Assembly (NCBI RefSeq): GCF_023614235.1
Contig: NZ_CP094264.1
Location: forward strand, 2,542,001 to 2,606,000
Direction of reading: 5' to 3'
Length of the DNA stretch: 64,000 nucleotides
Source of the DNA: Streptomyces sp. MRC013
GTDB lineage: Bacteria > Actinomycetota > Actinomycetes > Streptomycetales > Streptomycetaceae
The notes under the pieces were generated by a model. That model had not been told where the DNA came from. It saw nothing but the letters and a program-made list of their open reading frames with translations, and ran no database searches. This document shows, one piece after another, positions 44,076 through 53,122 of the stretch (position 1 is its first letter; the number at the start of each line of letters is the position of its first letter). The position numbers and the translations under genes were made by a program.

Positions 44076-44079
44076 GCAG

Positions 44080-44121
44080 CACCCCTCTGACATGCGGAAA
44101 CGCGCCTCAGGGGGGTGTTTT
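44080..44121 (+). terminator. intrinsic terminator after tRNA-Ser(CGA)
   Basis: Stem CACCCCTCTGA (44080-44090) with TCAGGGGGGTG (44107-44117), then TTTT: an unusually classic rho-independent terminator for this genome. Confidence 0.85.
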
Positions 44122-44700
44122 GCACTTCCGGGCCGAGCGGGCTCGGGAGCGCCCCGGGAACGGTGGGCGCATCCGGTCCACTCGCAGCGGCCTCCGGCGG
44201 GACGGGACGTGGAGGAGCGGGTCGCGCAGCCGGGCCCGGCCGTCACGGTGCCGGCTTCGGGATCGCTCCGGGGCGGACGGGCCGGTCCGTCCCCCATGCG
44301 CACCCGTGTCACACGCACGTACCGCCACCCCGGCCGACCGCCCACGGGGCGCGGCCTCCGGCCCCCACGTGGCGGCCGTCCCCGGCCGGGCACCGCTCGG
44401 CCGTCGCCCGTCCCGGTCCGCCGCCGTCTCTCCAGGCCATCCGCAGGACCAGGTCATCCGCGGCCCCCCTTCTCCCACCCCGCCACCGGCCCCGCGGCCC
44501 CGGGGCGCACGGTGCCGCCCCCGATCCGCCCGATCCGCCCGGGACGGCCGGCCGCGGCCGTGACCCGCGCACGGGACCGCCCGCCCCGCACGCCGGGAGC
44601 GGTAACCGGCCGGGACTTCCCGGGCTTTGGTCCACCGGTACTCGGTTAGACTCACCCGACCGCCGAGGAGACCGCAGGGGAAGACGGGGAGACGGGGACG
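44122..44700. other. 579-bp intergenic region
   Basis: No supported gene; open frames on both strands are Pro/Arg-rich without start signals. The last 70 bases (with TTAGACTC near 44645 and GGGGA close to the start) probably form the promoter and ribosome site of the 44701 operon. Confidence 0.4.
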
Positions 44701-44865
44701 ATGGCGCAGGCGAAGAAGGTCACGCTGTACGCCCTCGCCGTCTTCGTGCTCTACACGATCATCCGGTCCCCCGAGCGTGCCGCCGAGCTCGTCCAGATAG
44801 GCTTCGAGGGCATTTCGAGCGCCGCCCTGGCGGTCGGTGACTTCATGACCGCCCTCATCGCCTAG
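44701..44865 (+). CDS. small membrane protein, 54 aa
   Basis: Single hydrophobic N-terminal segment (VTLYALAVFVLYTIIRSP) and a second amphipathic stretch (GFEGISSAALAVGDFMTALIA). GGGGA precedes the ATG. An AGGAG overlapping its stop serves the next gene, nine bases on, so the two form an operon. Function unknown; pattern typical of conserved short Streptomyces membrane proteins. Confidence 0.7.
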   Translation: MAQAKKVTLYALAVFVLYTIIRSPERAAELVQIGFEGISSAALAVGDFMTALIA

Positions 44866-44874
44866 GAGCCCCGA

Positions 44875-45168
44875 GTGATCCGCCACCTGGTCCTCTTCAA
44901 GCTCGACGAGGGCGTACGGCGCGACGAGCCGCGCGTCGAGGCGGCGGCGCGGGCCTTCCGGGAGCTGGGCGGAACCATCCCGGAGCTGAGGTTCTGGGAG
45001 TGTGCCTGGAACATCGCCGACCGGCCGATCGCCTACGACTTCGCCGTCAACTCCGCCGTCGAGGACCTGGACGCCCTCGCGCGGTACCTCGAGCACCCGG
45101 CCCACCGGGCGGCCGCCGGGCAGTGGCGCGAGTTCGCCACATGGGTGGTCGCGGACTACGAGTTCTGA
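44875..45168 (+). CDS. Dabb-family (stress-responsive A/B barrel) protein
   Basis: 97-aa ferredoxin-like barrel protein: VIRHLVLFKLDEGV at the N-terminus, LRFWECAWNIADRPIAYDFAVNSAVEDLDALARYLEHPAHR in the middle with the conserved H-P-x-H. Dimeric barrels of this kind occur in plant stress proteins and some polyketide cyclases; the bacterial single-domain form has no fixed role. GTG start with AGGAG six bases before it. Followed by a strong terminator. Confidence 0.87.
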   Translation: MIRHLVLFKLDEGVRRDEPRVEAAARAFRELGGTIPELRFWECAWNIADRPIAYDFAVNSAVEDLDALARYLEHPAHRAAAGQWREFATWVVADYEF

Positions 45169-45192
45169 GGCTCCCCCGACGGCCTCCCGGAA

Positions 45193-45222
45193 GGAGCCCC
45201 GCACCCTCGGGTGCGGGGCTCC
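45193..45222 (+). terminator. terminator after the Dabb gene
   Basis: Perfect stem GGAGCCCCGCACCC / GGGTGCGGGGCTCC with a two-base turn within TCGG. 25 bp after the stop codon. Confidence 0.8.
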
Positions 45223-45358
45223 CCTCGTGGCGACCGCCTGCGGACCCCCCAACACGGCATTATGGGGTGCTTGCACACAGCGGACATGTCTTGTGATGCT
45301 ATGACCGCTTTTGACGGAGGACTTGACCGAAGTTGACCGCTAGCCGTGAAAGGGTGGC

Positions 45359-46231
45359 GTGAACGTGCCGGCCAGTACCACGCCTCACCAGGTGCCACCC
45401 CAGAACGAGCCGCAGAACGAGCCCGCCAGGGCCTCCGGGCCCGCCCCCGAGCAGGACGCCCGCATCCGCAGGAACGCCGACACCCGAGCGCTCACCCAGG
45501 TCCTCTTCGGCGAGCTGAAGAAGCTGGAGCGCGGCACCCCCGAGCACACCCGCGTCCGCTCCGCCCTCATCGAGGCGAACCTGCCGCTCGTCCGGTACGC
45601 GGCCGCCCGCTTCCGCTCCCGCAACGAGCCCATGGAAGACGTCGTCCAGGTCGGCACGATCGGGCTGATCAACGCCATCGACCGGTTCGACCCCGATCGC
45701 GGCGTGCAGTTCCCGACCTTCGCGATGCCCACGGTCGTCGGCGAGATCAAACGGTACTTCCGCGACAACGTCCGCACGGTCCACGTCCCCCGCCGACTGC
45801 ACGAGCTGTGGGTGCAGGTCAACGGCGCCACCGAGGACCTGACCACCCTCCACGGCCGGTCGCCCACGACCGCGGAGATCGCCGAGCGGCTGAAGATCTC
45901 CGAGGAGGAGGTCCTGTCCTGCATCGAGGCCGGGCGCTCGTACCACGCGACGTCGCTGGAGGCGGCCCAGGAGGGCGACGGGCTGCCTGGCCTGCTCGAC
46001 CGGCTCGGCTACGAGGATCCGGCGCTCGCCGGCGTCGAACACCGCGACCTGGTGCGGCACCTCCTGGTCCAACTGCCCGAACGCGAGCAGCGGATCCTGA
46101 TGCTCCGTTACTACCGGAACCTGACGCAGTCCCAGATCAGTCAGGAGCTCGGAGTCTCCCAGATGCACGTGTCGAGGCTCCTGGCCCGCAGTTTCGCCCG
46201 CCTGAGATCTGCAAACAGAATCGACGCGTAA
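45359..46231 (+). CDS. sigF: SigB-type RNA polymerase sigma factor, SigF-like
   Basis: Group 3 (SigB/SigF) sigma factor of 290 aa. After a 40-residue Pro/Gln/Glu tail come region 2 ([38 protein letters not shown]), region 3 ([19 protein letters not shown]) and region 4 ([40 protein letters not shown]). In Streptomyces SigF acts late in sporulation and is controlled by partner-switching anti-sigma factors, none of which is encoded here. GTG 45359 follows AAAGGG. The next gene is a close paralogue. Confidence 0.9.
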   Translation: MNVPASTTPHQVPPQNEPQNEPARASGPAPEQDARIRRNADTRALTQVLFGELKKLERGTPEHTRVRSALIEANLPLVRYAAARFRSRNEPMEDVVQVGTIGLINAIDRFDPDRGVQFPTFAMPTVVGEIKRYFRDNVRTVHVPRRLHELWVQVNGATEDLTTLHGRSPTTAEIAERLKISEEEVLSCIEAGRSYHATSLEAAQEGDGLPGLLDRLGYEDPALAGVEHRDLVRHLLVQLPEREQRILMLRYYRNLTQSQISQELGVSQMHVSRLLARSFARLRSANRIDA

Positions 46232-46371
46232 TTCGAACAGGTCCACCCCTTCAGTCCATGACCAGCTGCTCCAAAAGCCGCAGACCCCTTGTTTCCCCCA
46301 TGGATTCACCGTCACGATGTCGACAAGTCACTACAGCGCGTTGCCGACATGTGACATTCTGCTGGAACCGC

Positions 46372-46397
46372 GTTTGCCGCAGTCTCGGCGCCGGTAT
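46372..46397 (+). promoter_or_regulatory. candidate SigB-type promoter of the downstream sigma gene
   Basis: GTTT at 46372-46375 and GGTAT at 46393-46397, spaced by 17, fit the GTTT-N14-17-GGGTAT pattern used by Streptomyces SigB-family holoenzymes, 68 bp before the ATG. Suggests auto- or cross-regulation. Confidence 0.45.
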
Positions 46398-46465
46398 TCA
46401 CGTGGAGGCTGCGTTCCTCCGATGGTCGCGGCTCCCGCGACCGTCCGCGACCTCAAGGGGGTGGC

Positions 46466-47320
46466 ATGTCCGCAGAACAGGGCAGCTCGAAGGTTCTCAC
46501 GCTGACGCAGAGCGAGCCGGCCGCGCTTCCCGACTCCTCGGAAGCCATCGACACGCGCACGCTCTCCCGCTCCCTGTTCCTCCGCCTCCGCGCGCTGGAA
46601 GCCGCGGGCGCGGCGGCGGACAGCCCGGAGCGGACGTACGTGCGCGACACGCTCATCGAACTCAACCTGCCGCTCGTCCGGTACGCGGCCGCCCGCTTCC
46701 GCTCCCGCAACGAGCCCATGGAGGACATCGTCCAGGTCGGCACGATCGGGCTGATCAAGGCGATCGACCGGTTCGACTGCGAACGGGGGGTGGAGTTCCC
46801 GACGTTCGCGATGCCGACGGTCGTCGGGGAGATCAAGCGCTTCTTCCGCGACACCTCCTGGTCGGTGCGGGTGCCGCGCCGCCTCCAGGAGCTGCGGCTG
46901 GCGCTGACGAGGGCCGGCGACGAGCTGGCGCAGAAGCTCGACCGCTCCCCGACCGTGCCCGAACTCGCCGCGGTCCTGGGGGTGTCGGAGGAGGACGTCG
47001 TCGACGGCCTCGCCGTGGGGAACGCCTACACCGCGTCCTCGCTCGACTCGCCGTCGCCGGAGGAGGACGGTGGAGAGGGCTCCCTGGCGGACCGCCTCGG
47101 CTACGAGGACAGCGCGCTCGAGGGCGTCGAGTACCGGGAGTCGCTGAAGCCGCTGCTGGCCAGGCTTCCCGCACGGGAGCGGCAGATCATCATGCTGCGC
47201 TTCTTCGCCAACATGACGCAGTCCCAGATCGGCGAGGAGGTCGGCATCTCGCAGATGCACGTCTCGCGCCTGCTGACGCGCACGCTGTCGCAGCTGCGCG
47301 AGGGCCTCATCTCGGACTGA
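46466..47320 (+). CDS. sigN: SigB-type RNA polymerase sigma factor, SigN-like
   Basis: Second group 3 sigma factor, 284 aa, starting MSAEQGSSKVLTLTQSEP. Regions 2, 3 and 4 are complete ([79 protein letters not shown]). Region 2 is almost identical to that of the preceding sigma factor, region 3 is not, so the promoter sets probably overlap while anti-sigma partners differ. Sequence and position after sigF match the development-linked sigN of Streptomyces. AAGGGGG precedes the ATG. Confidence 0.88.
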   Translation: MSAEQGSSKVLTLTQSEPAALPDSSEAIDTRTLSRSLFLRLRALEAAGAAADSPERTYVRDTLIELNLPLVRYAAARFRSRNEPMEDIVQVGTIGLIKAIDRFDCERGVEFPTFAMPTVVGEIKRFFRDTSWSVRVPRRLQELRLALTRAGDELAQKLDRSPTVPELAAVLGVSEEDVVDGLAVGNAYTASSLDSPSPEEDGGEGSLADRLGYEDSALEGVEYRESLKPLLARLPARERQIIMLRFFANMTQSQIGEEVGISQMHVSRLLTRTLSQLREGLISD

Positions 47321-47650
47321 GGATCGCCGAGGGCCAGCGAGGACCGCCGAGGACCTTCGGTGCGCCCGCGGGGCGGTCCCGCAGGCGCACCGGCGACGGA
47401 CGGCGCGCAGGGTCGCCGGAGCGCCGCCGAACCCGCCCCGCACGCGCCCGTACGCGCCGGCACGCGGGCGTGAGAGCCGCGTACGGCACGAGGAGAGGCG
47501 CACGGTCGCGTAAGGGGTGTACGACAGTTCGCAAGGGGAGCGCGGGGCGCGCGGTCGGCGTGCCCCGCCGCGGCGGGACGCCGTGACGCCGGCTCCCCCG
47601 CGCGCCGGACGCCGCGGCGCCGACCGCACGCGGGGGCCGGTGTCCCGGGA
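47321..47650. other. 330-bp intergenic region with a terminator-like stem
   Basis: Convergent gap between sigN and a small membrane-protein gene. The stem GGTGCGCC (47359-47366) / GGCGCACC (47384-47391), extended by GC pairs, is the likely sigN terminator. Nothing else recognised. Confidence 0.5.
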
Positions 47651-47866
47651 TCAGCCCAGCGCGAGCCAGGCGACCGTCGCGACGACCACGGCCGTCACGA
47701 CGAGGCCGACGATCAGGCCGACGCGGGGGCCGGACGACTGGACCACGGCCTGCTGCTGCCGCTGCGGGGCGCCCTCGTCGACGAAGGCGCGGAACATCTG
47801 GGTCGAGCCCGCGGGGTCGTGGGAGCTGCCCTGGGGACCCTGAGGGGCGTGCGGGTTGTGTGCCAT
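47651..47866 (-). CDS. small single-span membrane protein, 71 aa
   Basis: Hydrophilic Gln/Pro-rich first half (MAHNPHAPQGPQGSSHD, FRAFVDEGAPQRQQQ) and a single C-terminal membrane helix VGLIVGLVVTAVVVATVAWLAL: a tail-anchored layout. Divergent from the MarR gene. Unknown function; a conserved short Streptomyces type. Confidence 0.75.
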   Translation of the reverse strand: MAHNPHAPQGPQGSSHDPAGSTQMFRAFVDEGAPQRQQQAVVQSSGPRVGLIVGLVVTAVVVATVAWLALG

Positions 47867-47973
47867 GGGGCAGGACCCTAGCGAATCACGCCCTTCCACC
47901 CCACCCCGGGCACCCCGAGTGGGGTCACGGCCTTTCTTTGCCGGTTCTTTGGCCGCATACACCCCCGTTTCAT

Positions 47974-48017
47974 TTGCCCCCGGCAACCACACGAACATAT
48001 CGTTGCCCTAAGCAACG
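47974..48017. promoter_or_regulatory. promoter and MarR-type operator of the MarR-MFS operon
   Basis: TTGCCC (47974-47979) and TATCGT (47998-48003) spaced by 18 form a plausible promoter. The perfect dyad CGTTGCCCTAAGCAACG (48001-48017; 6-bp arms, CCTAA centre) overlaps the -10 end and the transcription start, five bases before the MarR start codon, the classical place for MarR autorepression. Confidence 0.6.
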
Positions 48018-48021
48018 AGAT

Positions 48022-48572
48022 GTGGAGGACCTGGTGGCGGCACGCGGCCAGTACGAGGAGCTGGCCCGTCAGATCAGCGCGGTCGGGGTCGTCAAGCGCG
48101 GTGTCGCACGGATCCTCCCCGCCGAGTGCCCGGGGGCGCGGCCGCCGTGCTGGCCCTGCTGGACCGGCACGGGGGCATGCGGCTGGGCCGACTCGCCGGG
48201 GTCCTCGGCGTCGACGCCTCCGTGACCAGCCGTCACGTCGCCCTCGTCGTGGAACACGGCTGGGTCGAGCGTTCGCCCGACCCGGACGACCGGCGCTCCC
48301 GCATTCTGCGCCTCACCCCCGCCGGCCGGGATGTCCTGGACGACCTCGGGCGGCGTACCGCGGATCTGTTCGCGGACCGCCTGCGGGACTGGGACGACGA
48401 GGAGGTCGGGCAGCTCGTCACCCTGCTGGCCCGCCTCCGGTCGTCCTTCGGGGACGGCCGGGCGCACCCGGTGGGGGCGCCCCCCACGGCGGGCCCGGAG
48501 GCCGAACCCCCCGAAACCGGGGGTCCCAGGACCGGGCACCCCGAGACCGAGCAGACGACGACGCACGCGTGA
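48022..48572 (+). CDS. MarR family transcriptional regulator (one frameshift)
   Basis: About 183 aa after adding one base to the G5 run at 48132-48136: VEDLVAARGQYEELARQISA, VVKRGVARILPAECPG then GAAAVLALLDRHGGMRLGRL. Winged helix at RLAGVLGVDASVTSRHVALV and wing ERSPDPDDRRSRILRLTPAG are standard MarR. The C-terminal 40 residues are a Pro/Glu/Thr tail. A dyad operator lies directly upstream and an MFS exporter gene nine bases downstream, so it most likely represses the exporter until a toxic ligand binds. Confidence 0.87.
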
Positions 48573-48580
48573 GGAAGCAC

Positions 48581-50149
48581 ATGGCCACGACCACACCGCC
48601 CGGAGTGCGGGACGGCGACGCCGACGAGGCCGCCGGCACACCGATGACGCACCGGCAGATCATGGAGGCGCTGTCCGGGCTGCTGCTCGGCATGTTCGTG
48701 GCCATCCTGTCGTCGACGATCGTCTCCAACGCCCTCCCCGAGATCGTCACCGACCTCGGCGGCGGCCAGAGCGCCTACACCTGGGTGGTGACGGCTTCGC
48801 TGCTCGCCATGACCGCGACGACCCCGCTGTGGGGCAAGCTCGCGGACCTGTTCTCGAAGAAGCTGCTGGTCCAGCTCTCCCTCGTCGTGTACGTCGTCGG
48901 TTCGGTCGTGGCCGGCCTGTCCCAGAGCGCCGGCATGCTGATCGCCTGCCGGGTCGTCCAGGGCATAGGCGTGGGCGGTCTCTCCGCCCTCGCACAGATC
49001 GTGATGGCCGCGATGATCTCCCCGCGCGAACGCGGCCGGTACTCCGGCTACCTCGGCGCCGTCTTCGCGGTCGCGACGGTCGGCGGCCCGCTGCTCGGCG
49101 GCGTGATCACGGACACCGCATGGCTCGGCTGGCGCTGGTGCTTCTACGTCGGCGTCCCCTTCGCCGTCCTGGCCCTGCTCGTCCTGCAGAAGACCCTGCG
49201 GCTGCCGGTCGTCAGGCGCGAGGTGAGGGTCGACTGGTGGGGTGCCGCCCTGATCAGCGCCGCCGTGTCGCTCCTCCTCGTCTGGGTCACCTTCGCGGGT
49301 GACAAGTACGACTGGGCGTCCTGGCAGACCGCCGCGATGGTGGGCGGCGCGGCGCTGCTCGGCGCGCTGTTCCTCGCCGTCGAGTCCCGCGCCGCGGAAC
49401 CGATCATCCCGCTGCGCCTGTTCCGCAACCGCACGATCGCGCTGGCCTCCCTGGCCTCGCTGTTCGTGGGCGTGGCGATGTTCGCCGGAACGGTGTTCTT
49501 CAGCCAGTACTTCCAGCTGGCGCGGGACGAGTCGCCGACGATGTCCGGCGTCATGACCATCCCGATGATCGCGGGCCTCTTCGTCTCGTCGACGGTCTCC
49601 GGCCGGATCATCACCGGAACGGGCCGGTGGAAGGCGTGGCTGGTCGGCGGCGGCGCCCTGGTGACGGCGGGCCTGGGCCTGCTCGGCACGGTCCGGTACG
49701 ACACGGAGTACTGGCACGTGGCGCTGTTCATGACCGTGCTGGGGCTGGGGCTGGGCATGATGATGCAGAACCTGGTCCTGTGCACCCAGAACCAGGTCGC
49801 CCCGCAGGACCTGGGCGCCGCCTCGTCGGTCGTCACGTTCTTCCGCTCCCTGGGCGGCGCCGTGGGCGTCTCCGCGCTGGGCGCCGTCCTGGGCGACAGG
49901 GTCACGCGGTACGTGACGGAGGGCTTCGCCGCCCTCGGCCCGAAGGGCGCGGCCCTCGGCCACGGCGGCACGGGCGGTGGCGGCATTCCGGACCTGGACG
50001 CCCTGCCGGCGCCGGTCCGCCGGGTGGTGGAGGACGCGTACGGGCACGCGGTGGCCGACGTCTTCCTCTACTCGGCGCCGTTCGCCCTGGTCGCCTTCCT
50101 GGTGACCCTGCTCATCCGCGAGGTCGCCCTGAAGGACTCGTCCAGCTGA
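48581..50149 (+). CDS. MFS drug exporter, DHA2 (14-TM) family
   Basis: Drug:H+ antiporter of 522 aa with 14 predicted helices, EmrB/QacA type. Motif A is GKLADLFSKKLLVQL (GxLaDrxGxkxxl form) near residue 83; motif C-like GAVFAVATVGGPLLGGVITD near residue 160; helix 1 has LDxT-like position AILSSTIVSNALPEI. A Gly-rich loop (GHGGTGGGGIPDLDALP) precedes the last helix. AGGAAG is upstream of the ATG. Operon with, and probably repressed by, the upstream MarR protein. Confidence 0.92.
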   Translation: MATTTPPGVRDGDADEAAGTPMTHRQIMEALSGLLLGMFVAILSSTIVSNALPEIVTDLGGGQSAYTWVVTASLLAMTATTPLWGKLADLFSKKLLVQLSLVVYVVGSVVAGLSQSAGMLIACRVVQGIGVGGLSALAQIVMAAMISPRERGRYSGYLGAVFAVATVGGPLLGGVITDTAWLGWRWCFYVGVPFAVLALLVLQKTLRLPVVRREVRVDWWGAALISAAVSLLLVWVTFAGDKYDWASWQTAAMVGGAALLGALFLAVESRAAEPIIPLRLFRNRTIALASLASLFVGVAMFAGTVFFSQYFQLARDESPTMSGVMTIPMIAGLFVSSTVSGRIITGTGRWKAWLVGGGALVTAGLGLLGTVRYDTEYWHVALFMTVLGLGLGMMMQNLVLCTQNQVAPQDLGAASSVVTFFRSLGGAVGVSALGAVLGDRVTRYVTEGFAALGPKGAALGHGGTGGGGIPDLDALPAPVRRVVEDAYGHAVADVFLYSAPFALVAFLVTLLIREVALKDSSS

Positions 50150-50351
50150 CTCCCCGGGCACGCCGCCTCCGGGCGCACCGCCGGCGAGCGGGGGGACCGT
50201 GCCGGGCCGGTGCGCCCGGGGGCGGGCGCCCCGGACACGCCCCGCGCCGCCCGGCGCGGGGCGCGCCTCACCGGCCCGGGAGGTGTCCGGAGACGTACGG
50301 CCGGGCGCCCCGTACGGGCACCCCCGTACCCGTCCCGGCACCCGACCCTCC

Positions 50352-51134
50352 CTAGCGTCCCCCCTGGGCCTCGATGCCCGAGATCAGCAGCTCCACGGCG
50401 AACGCGAAGTCGCGGTCGCGCATGTCCTCGACCGTCCCGCCGCCGCGCGCCTCCGCCACCTCCCGCGCCGAATCCATGACGCGGGCCGTCTCCGGCCGGC
50501 CGTCGATGGCGCCCATGGCGCGGGTGAAGTACTCGTCCTGGCTCAGGCCCGCCTCCGCGCAGCGCTCGCGGAAGTGACCCTCGATCGTGCCGAAGCCGTA
50601 CACGAACTGGAAGACCGCCGCGATGCCGCCCGCCCGGCGCTCGGGCGGCAGGCCCGTCCGGCGGATCAGCCGCAGGACGCACAGGGACAGTCCCGACCAG
50701 TTCGGTCCGATGTTGAGGAAGCGGCCCATCAGCGGCGACAGCCACGGGTGGCGGACCAGCAGGGCGCGGTAGCCCTGGGCGAGGCCGCGCAACTGGTCGC
50801 GCCAGTCGGCGTCCGGGTCCCCGTCCAGGTCCGGGAGGACGACCTCGCCCACCACCGCGTCGCTCGCCAGCTCCAGCAGGTCGTCCTTGGAGTCGACGTA
50901 CCAGTAGAGCGACATCGCGGTGACGTTCAGCTCGGTCGCCAGCCGGCGCATGGAGAACTTCGCCAGGCCCTCCGCGTCCAGCAGCCGCACCGTCGCCGCC
51001 GTGATCCGCACGCGGTCCAGACCGGACGGCTGGTCGCCGCCCGCCCTGCGGCCGCGCGGCGCCGCCGCCTTGCCGTCCAGCCAGACGCTCGTACGCGCCG
51101 GACGCTTCGTGTCGCGGTCGGCTGCCGCCGCCAT
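50352..51134 (-). CDS. TetR family regulator of the adjacent MFS exporter
   Basis: 260-aa repressor. After an unusually long basic N-terminal tail (40 residues) comes the HTH: RVRITAATVRLLDAEGLAKF, MRRLATELNVTAMSLYWYVD. The C-terminal domain is of the TetR_C type associated with drug-binding regulators (LRGLAQGYRALLVRHPWLSP). Gene lies 30 bp downstream of the MFS gene on the same strand, so both are probably one operon controlled at the dyad at 52676-52719. ATG with GAGGAAG upstream. Confidence 0.9.
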   Translation of the reverse strand: MAAAADRDTKRPARTSVWLDGKAAAPRGRRAGGDQPSGLDRVRITAATVRLLDAEGLAKFSMRRLATELNVTAMSLYWYVDSKDDLLELASDAVVGEVVLPDLDGDPDADWRDQLRGLAQGYRALLVRHPWLSPLMGRFLNIGPNWSGLSLCVLRLIRRTGLPPERRAGGIAAVFQFVYGFGTIEGHFRERCAEAGLSQDEYFTRAMGAIDGRPETARVMDSAREVAEARGGGTVEDMRDRDFAFAVELLISGIEAQGGR

Positions 51135-51164
51135 GGGCTTCCTCCTCGTTCCGTGCCGCCGATG

Positions 51165-52667
51165 CTATGCCGGGGTGTCGCCGCCCCGCTCCGCGCGGCG
51201 CAGCAGCAGCGCCGCGAGCAGGCCGCCCGCCAGGACCGCGGCCGCGCCGACGAGTTGGCTGGTCTCCAGCCCCGCCGCGAAGGCGTCCGCCACCCGCGCG
51301 CGCTCCGCCGGCCCGCCGGCCGCCGCCAGCGCCGCCGGCAGGGACGCGGCCGCCACCGGGGCGAGCGCCGCGAACCGGGCGTTCAGCACGGCTCCGAGCA
51401 CGGCGACGCCGAGGCCGTTGCCGAACTCCGCGAGGGTGCCGTTGATCCCCGCGCCGACGCCCGCCTTCTCCGGCGGGATCGCGCTCATGATGGCGTTGGC
51501 CATGGCCGGCATCGACAGGGAGACGCCCGCGCCCATGACGACCAGGCCGAGCAGCAGCCCGCCGTAGCCGCGGGAGCCGAGGAGCGCGATCGAGGCGAGG
51601 CCGCCCGAGACGAGGGCCATGCCGAGGGCGATCGTGGCGGGGGTGCCCAGCCTGGTGACCAGGCGGGCCCCGGCGCCGCTCAGGTTGAGCACCACGACGG
51701 TCAGCGCGAGCGGCGCCGTCCGCAGGCCCGCGTCGAGCGGGCCGTACCCGAGGACGAACTGCAGGTGCTGGGTGAGCAGGAACAGCGACCCGGTCATGCC
51801 GAAGGCGACGAGGACCGTGCCCGCGACGGCGCCGACGAAGCGCTGGTTGCGGAAGAAGTGCACGTCCAGCATCGGGTACGGGGTGCGCAGCTCCCAGAAT
51901 GCGAACGCCCCCGTCACGAGGAGGCCAAACGACGCCGACACCAGCACGTGGACGGAGAGCCAGCCGTGCTCGGGACCGTTGATGATCGCGTACACCAGGG
52001 CGGTCATGCCGGCCGTGGACAGCGCCGCGCCGAGCAGGTCCGGCCGGTCGCCCTGCTTGTGCCGGGACTCCGGTACGAGGACGGCGACGGCGACCAGGCC
52101 GAGCGCCGCGACCGGCAGGTTGATCAGGAAGATCGCGCCCCACCAGAAGTGGTCGAGCACGAAGCCGCCGAGGAGCGGACCGGCGGCGAAGCCGAGCGAG
52201 CTGACGGTCGACCAGATGGCGATGGCCTTGATCCGCTCGGTGTCGTCGAAGATCTGGACGACGACCGCGAGGGTGGTGGTCATCAGCAGCGCCCCGCCGA
52301 CCCCCATGCCGGCGCGGGCAGCGATCAGCTGGGTGGAACTCTGCGCGAGGCCGGCGGCGAGCGAGCCGAGACCGAACAGCGCCAGACCGGTGAGCAGCAT
52401 GCGCTTGCGGCCGTAACGGTCGGCGGCGTTGCCGGCGGTGAGGAGGAGGCCTGACTGGACGAGCGCGTACGCGTTGATCATCCACTGGACGTCGGCGGTC
52501 GAGGCGTCCAGCTCCCGGGTGAGGGACGGGATGGCCACGTTCAGGACGGTGTTGTCGAGCAGCACGGTCAGCTGGGCGAGACAGATGACGCCGAGGATCA
52601 ACCAGCGCTGCGGGTGGCCGCCGGAGGTGGCGGCGGGATTCGGGTTCTCGGCGGTCGTCGCCGTCAA
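51165..52667 (-). CDS. MFS drug exporter, DHA2 family
   Basis: 500-aa exporter with 14 predicted helices. Motif LDNTVLNVAIPSLTREL in helix 1 is the LDxTVxNVALP hallmark of the family; motif A is GNAADRYGRKRMLLTG; motif C is GFAAGPLLGGFVLDHF. The start is taken as TTG at 52667 (TATTAENPNPAATSG follows) because AAGGAG lies six bases upstream; no ATG or GTG fits better. That ribosome site lies inside the edge of a perfect 19-bp inverted repeat. Regulated most likely by the TetR protein encoded downstream. Confidence 0.9.
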   Translation of the reverse strand: MTATTAENPNPAATSGGHPQRWLILGVICLAQLTVLLDNTVLNVAIPSLTRELDASTADVQWMINAYALVQSGLLLTAGNAADRYGRKRMLLTGLALFGLGSLAAGLAQSSTQLIAARAGMGVGGALLMTTTLAVVVQIFDDTERIKAIAIWSTVSSLGFAAGPLLGGFVLDHFWWGAIFLINLPVAALGLVAVAVLVPESRHKQGDRPDLLGAALSTAGMTALVYAIINGPEHGWLSVHVLVSASFGLLVTGAFAFWELRTPYPMLDVHFFRNQRFVGAVAGTVLVAFGMTGSLFLLTQHLQFVLGYGPLDAGLRTAPLALTVVVLNLSGAGARLVTRLGTPATIALGMALVSGGLASIALLGSRGYGGLLLGLVVMGAGVSLSMPAMANAIMSAIPPEKAGVGAGINGTLAEFGNGLGVAVLGAVLNARFAALAPVAAASLPAALAAAGGPAERARVADAFAAGLETSQLVGAAAVLAGGLLAALLLRRAERGGDTPA

Positions 52668-52675
52668 CGGGTACT

Positions 52676-52719
52676 CCTTGTACGGTGTAAGGGAAACATC
52701 TCCCTTACACCGTACAAGG
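52676..52719. promoter_or_regulatory. perfect 19-bp inverted repeat, operator of the MFS-TetR operon
   Basis: Arms CCTTGTACGGTGTAAGGGA (52676-52694) and its exact complement (52701-52719) with a 6-base centre AACATC. It abuts the TTG start of the exporter and covers the AAGG of its ribosome site. As DNA it is an excellent double TetR operator; as RNA it would fold into a hairpin hiding the ribosome site. Confidence 0.8.
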
Positions 52720-53122
52720 CTTTCTCCCGCGCCGTACACCGATATCTCCCGGCCGACCGGATCAGGACGACCCCGCTCTTCCAGCCGGGCACGGAGCAGG
52801 CGCGCGCCGAACGGTCCGCGTCCCGGACGACTCCGACTCCGACTCCGGTCAGACTCCAACCTGACTCCGGTCCCGGCGCACGCCGCCGCGCCGGAGGACC
52901 CCCGTTGCACGGAGCCGAGCCGGCGGCCCGCCCGCTCCCGCCCCCGCCGGTGGGGGCCGCCGCAGCCCGGCACGGCACCGGACCGGAAAGCGGCCGGCTC
53001 CAGGTGGCGACCGGCCCCGGACGGCGGGGACGGCCGCCACGCAGAGGACCCGGCGGTATCGGCCCGGCAGGCCGGAGGGCTTCCCTCCGGAACATCAGTG
53101 GCCGGCGGCGGACTCCGCCGCC
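52720..53122. other. 403-bp divergent intergenic region
   Basis: Between the MFS operon (leftward) and the broken GNAT gene (rightward). A promoter for the MFS operon is expected next to the dyad. No gene or other repeat recognised. Confidence 0.4.

Noticed and set aside
45601..46860. Near-identical sequence in sigF and sigN as a mobile repeat
   Set aside because: The similarity is confined to sigma region 2 coding sequence of paralogues; it is gene duplication and conservation.
45346..47586. 746-codon open frame spanning both sigma genes
   Set aside because: Out of frame with two well-conserved sigma factors and of low-complexity composition.
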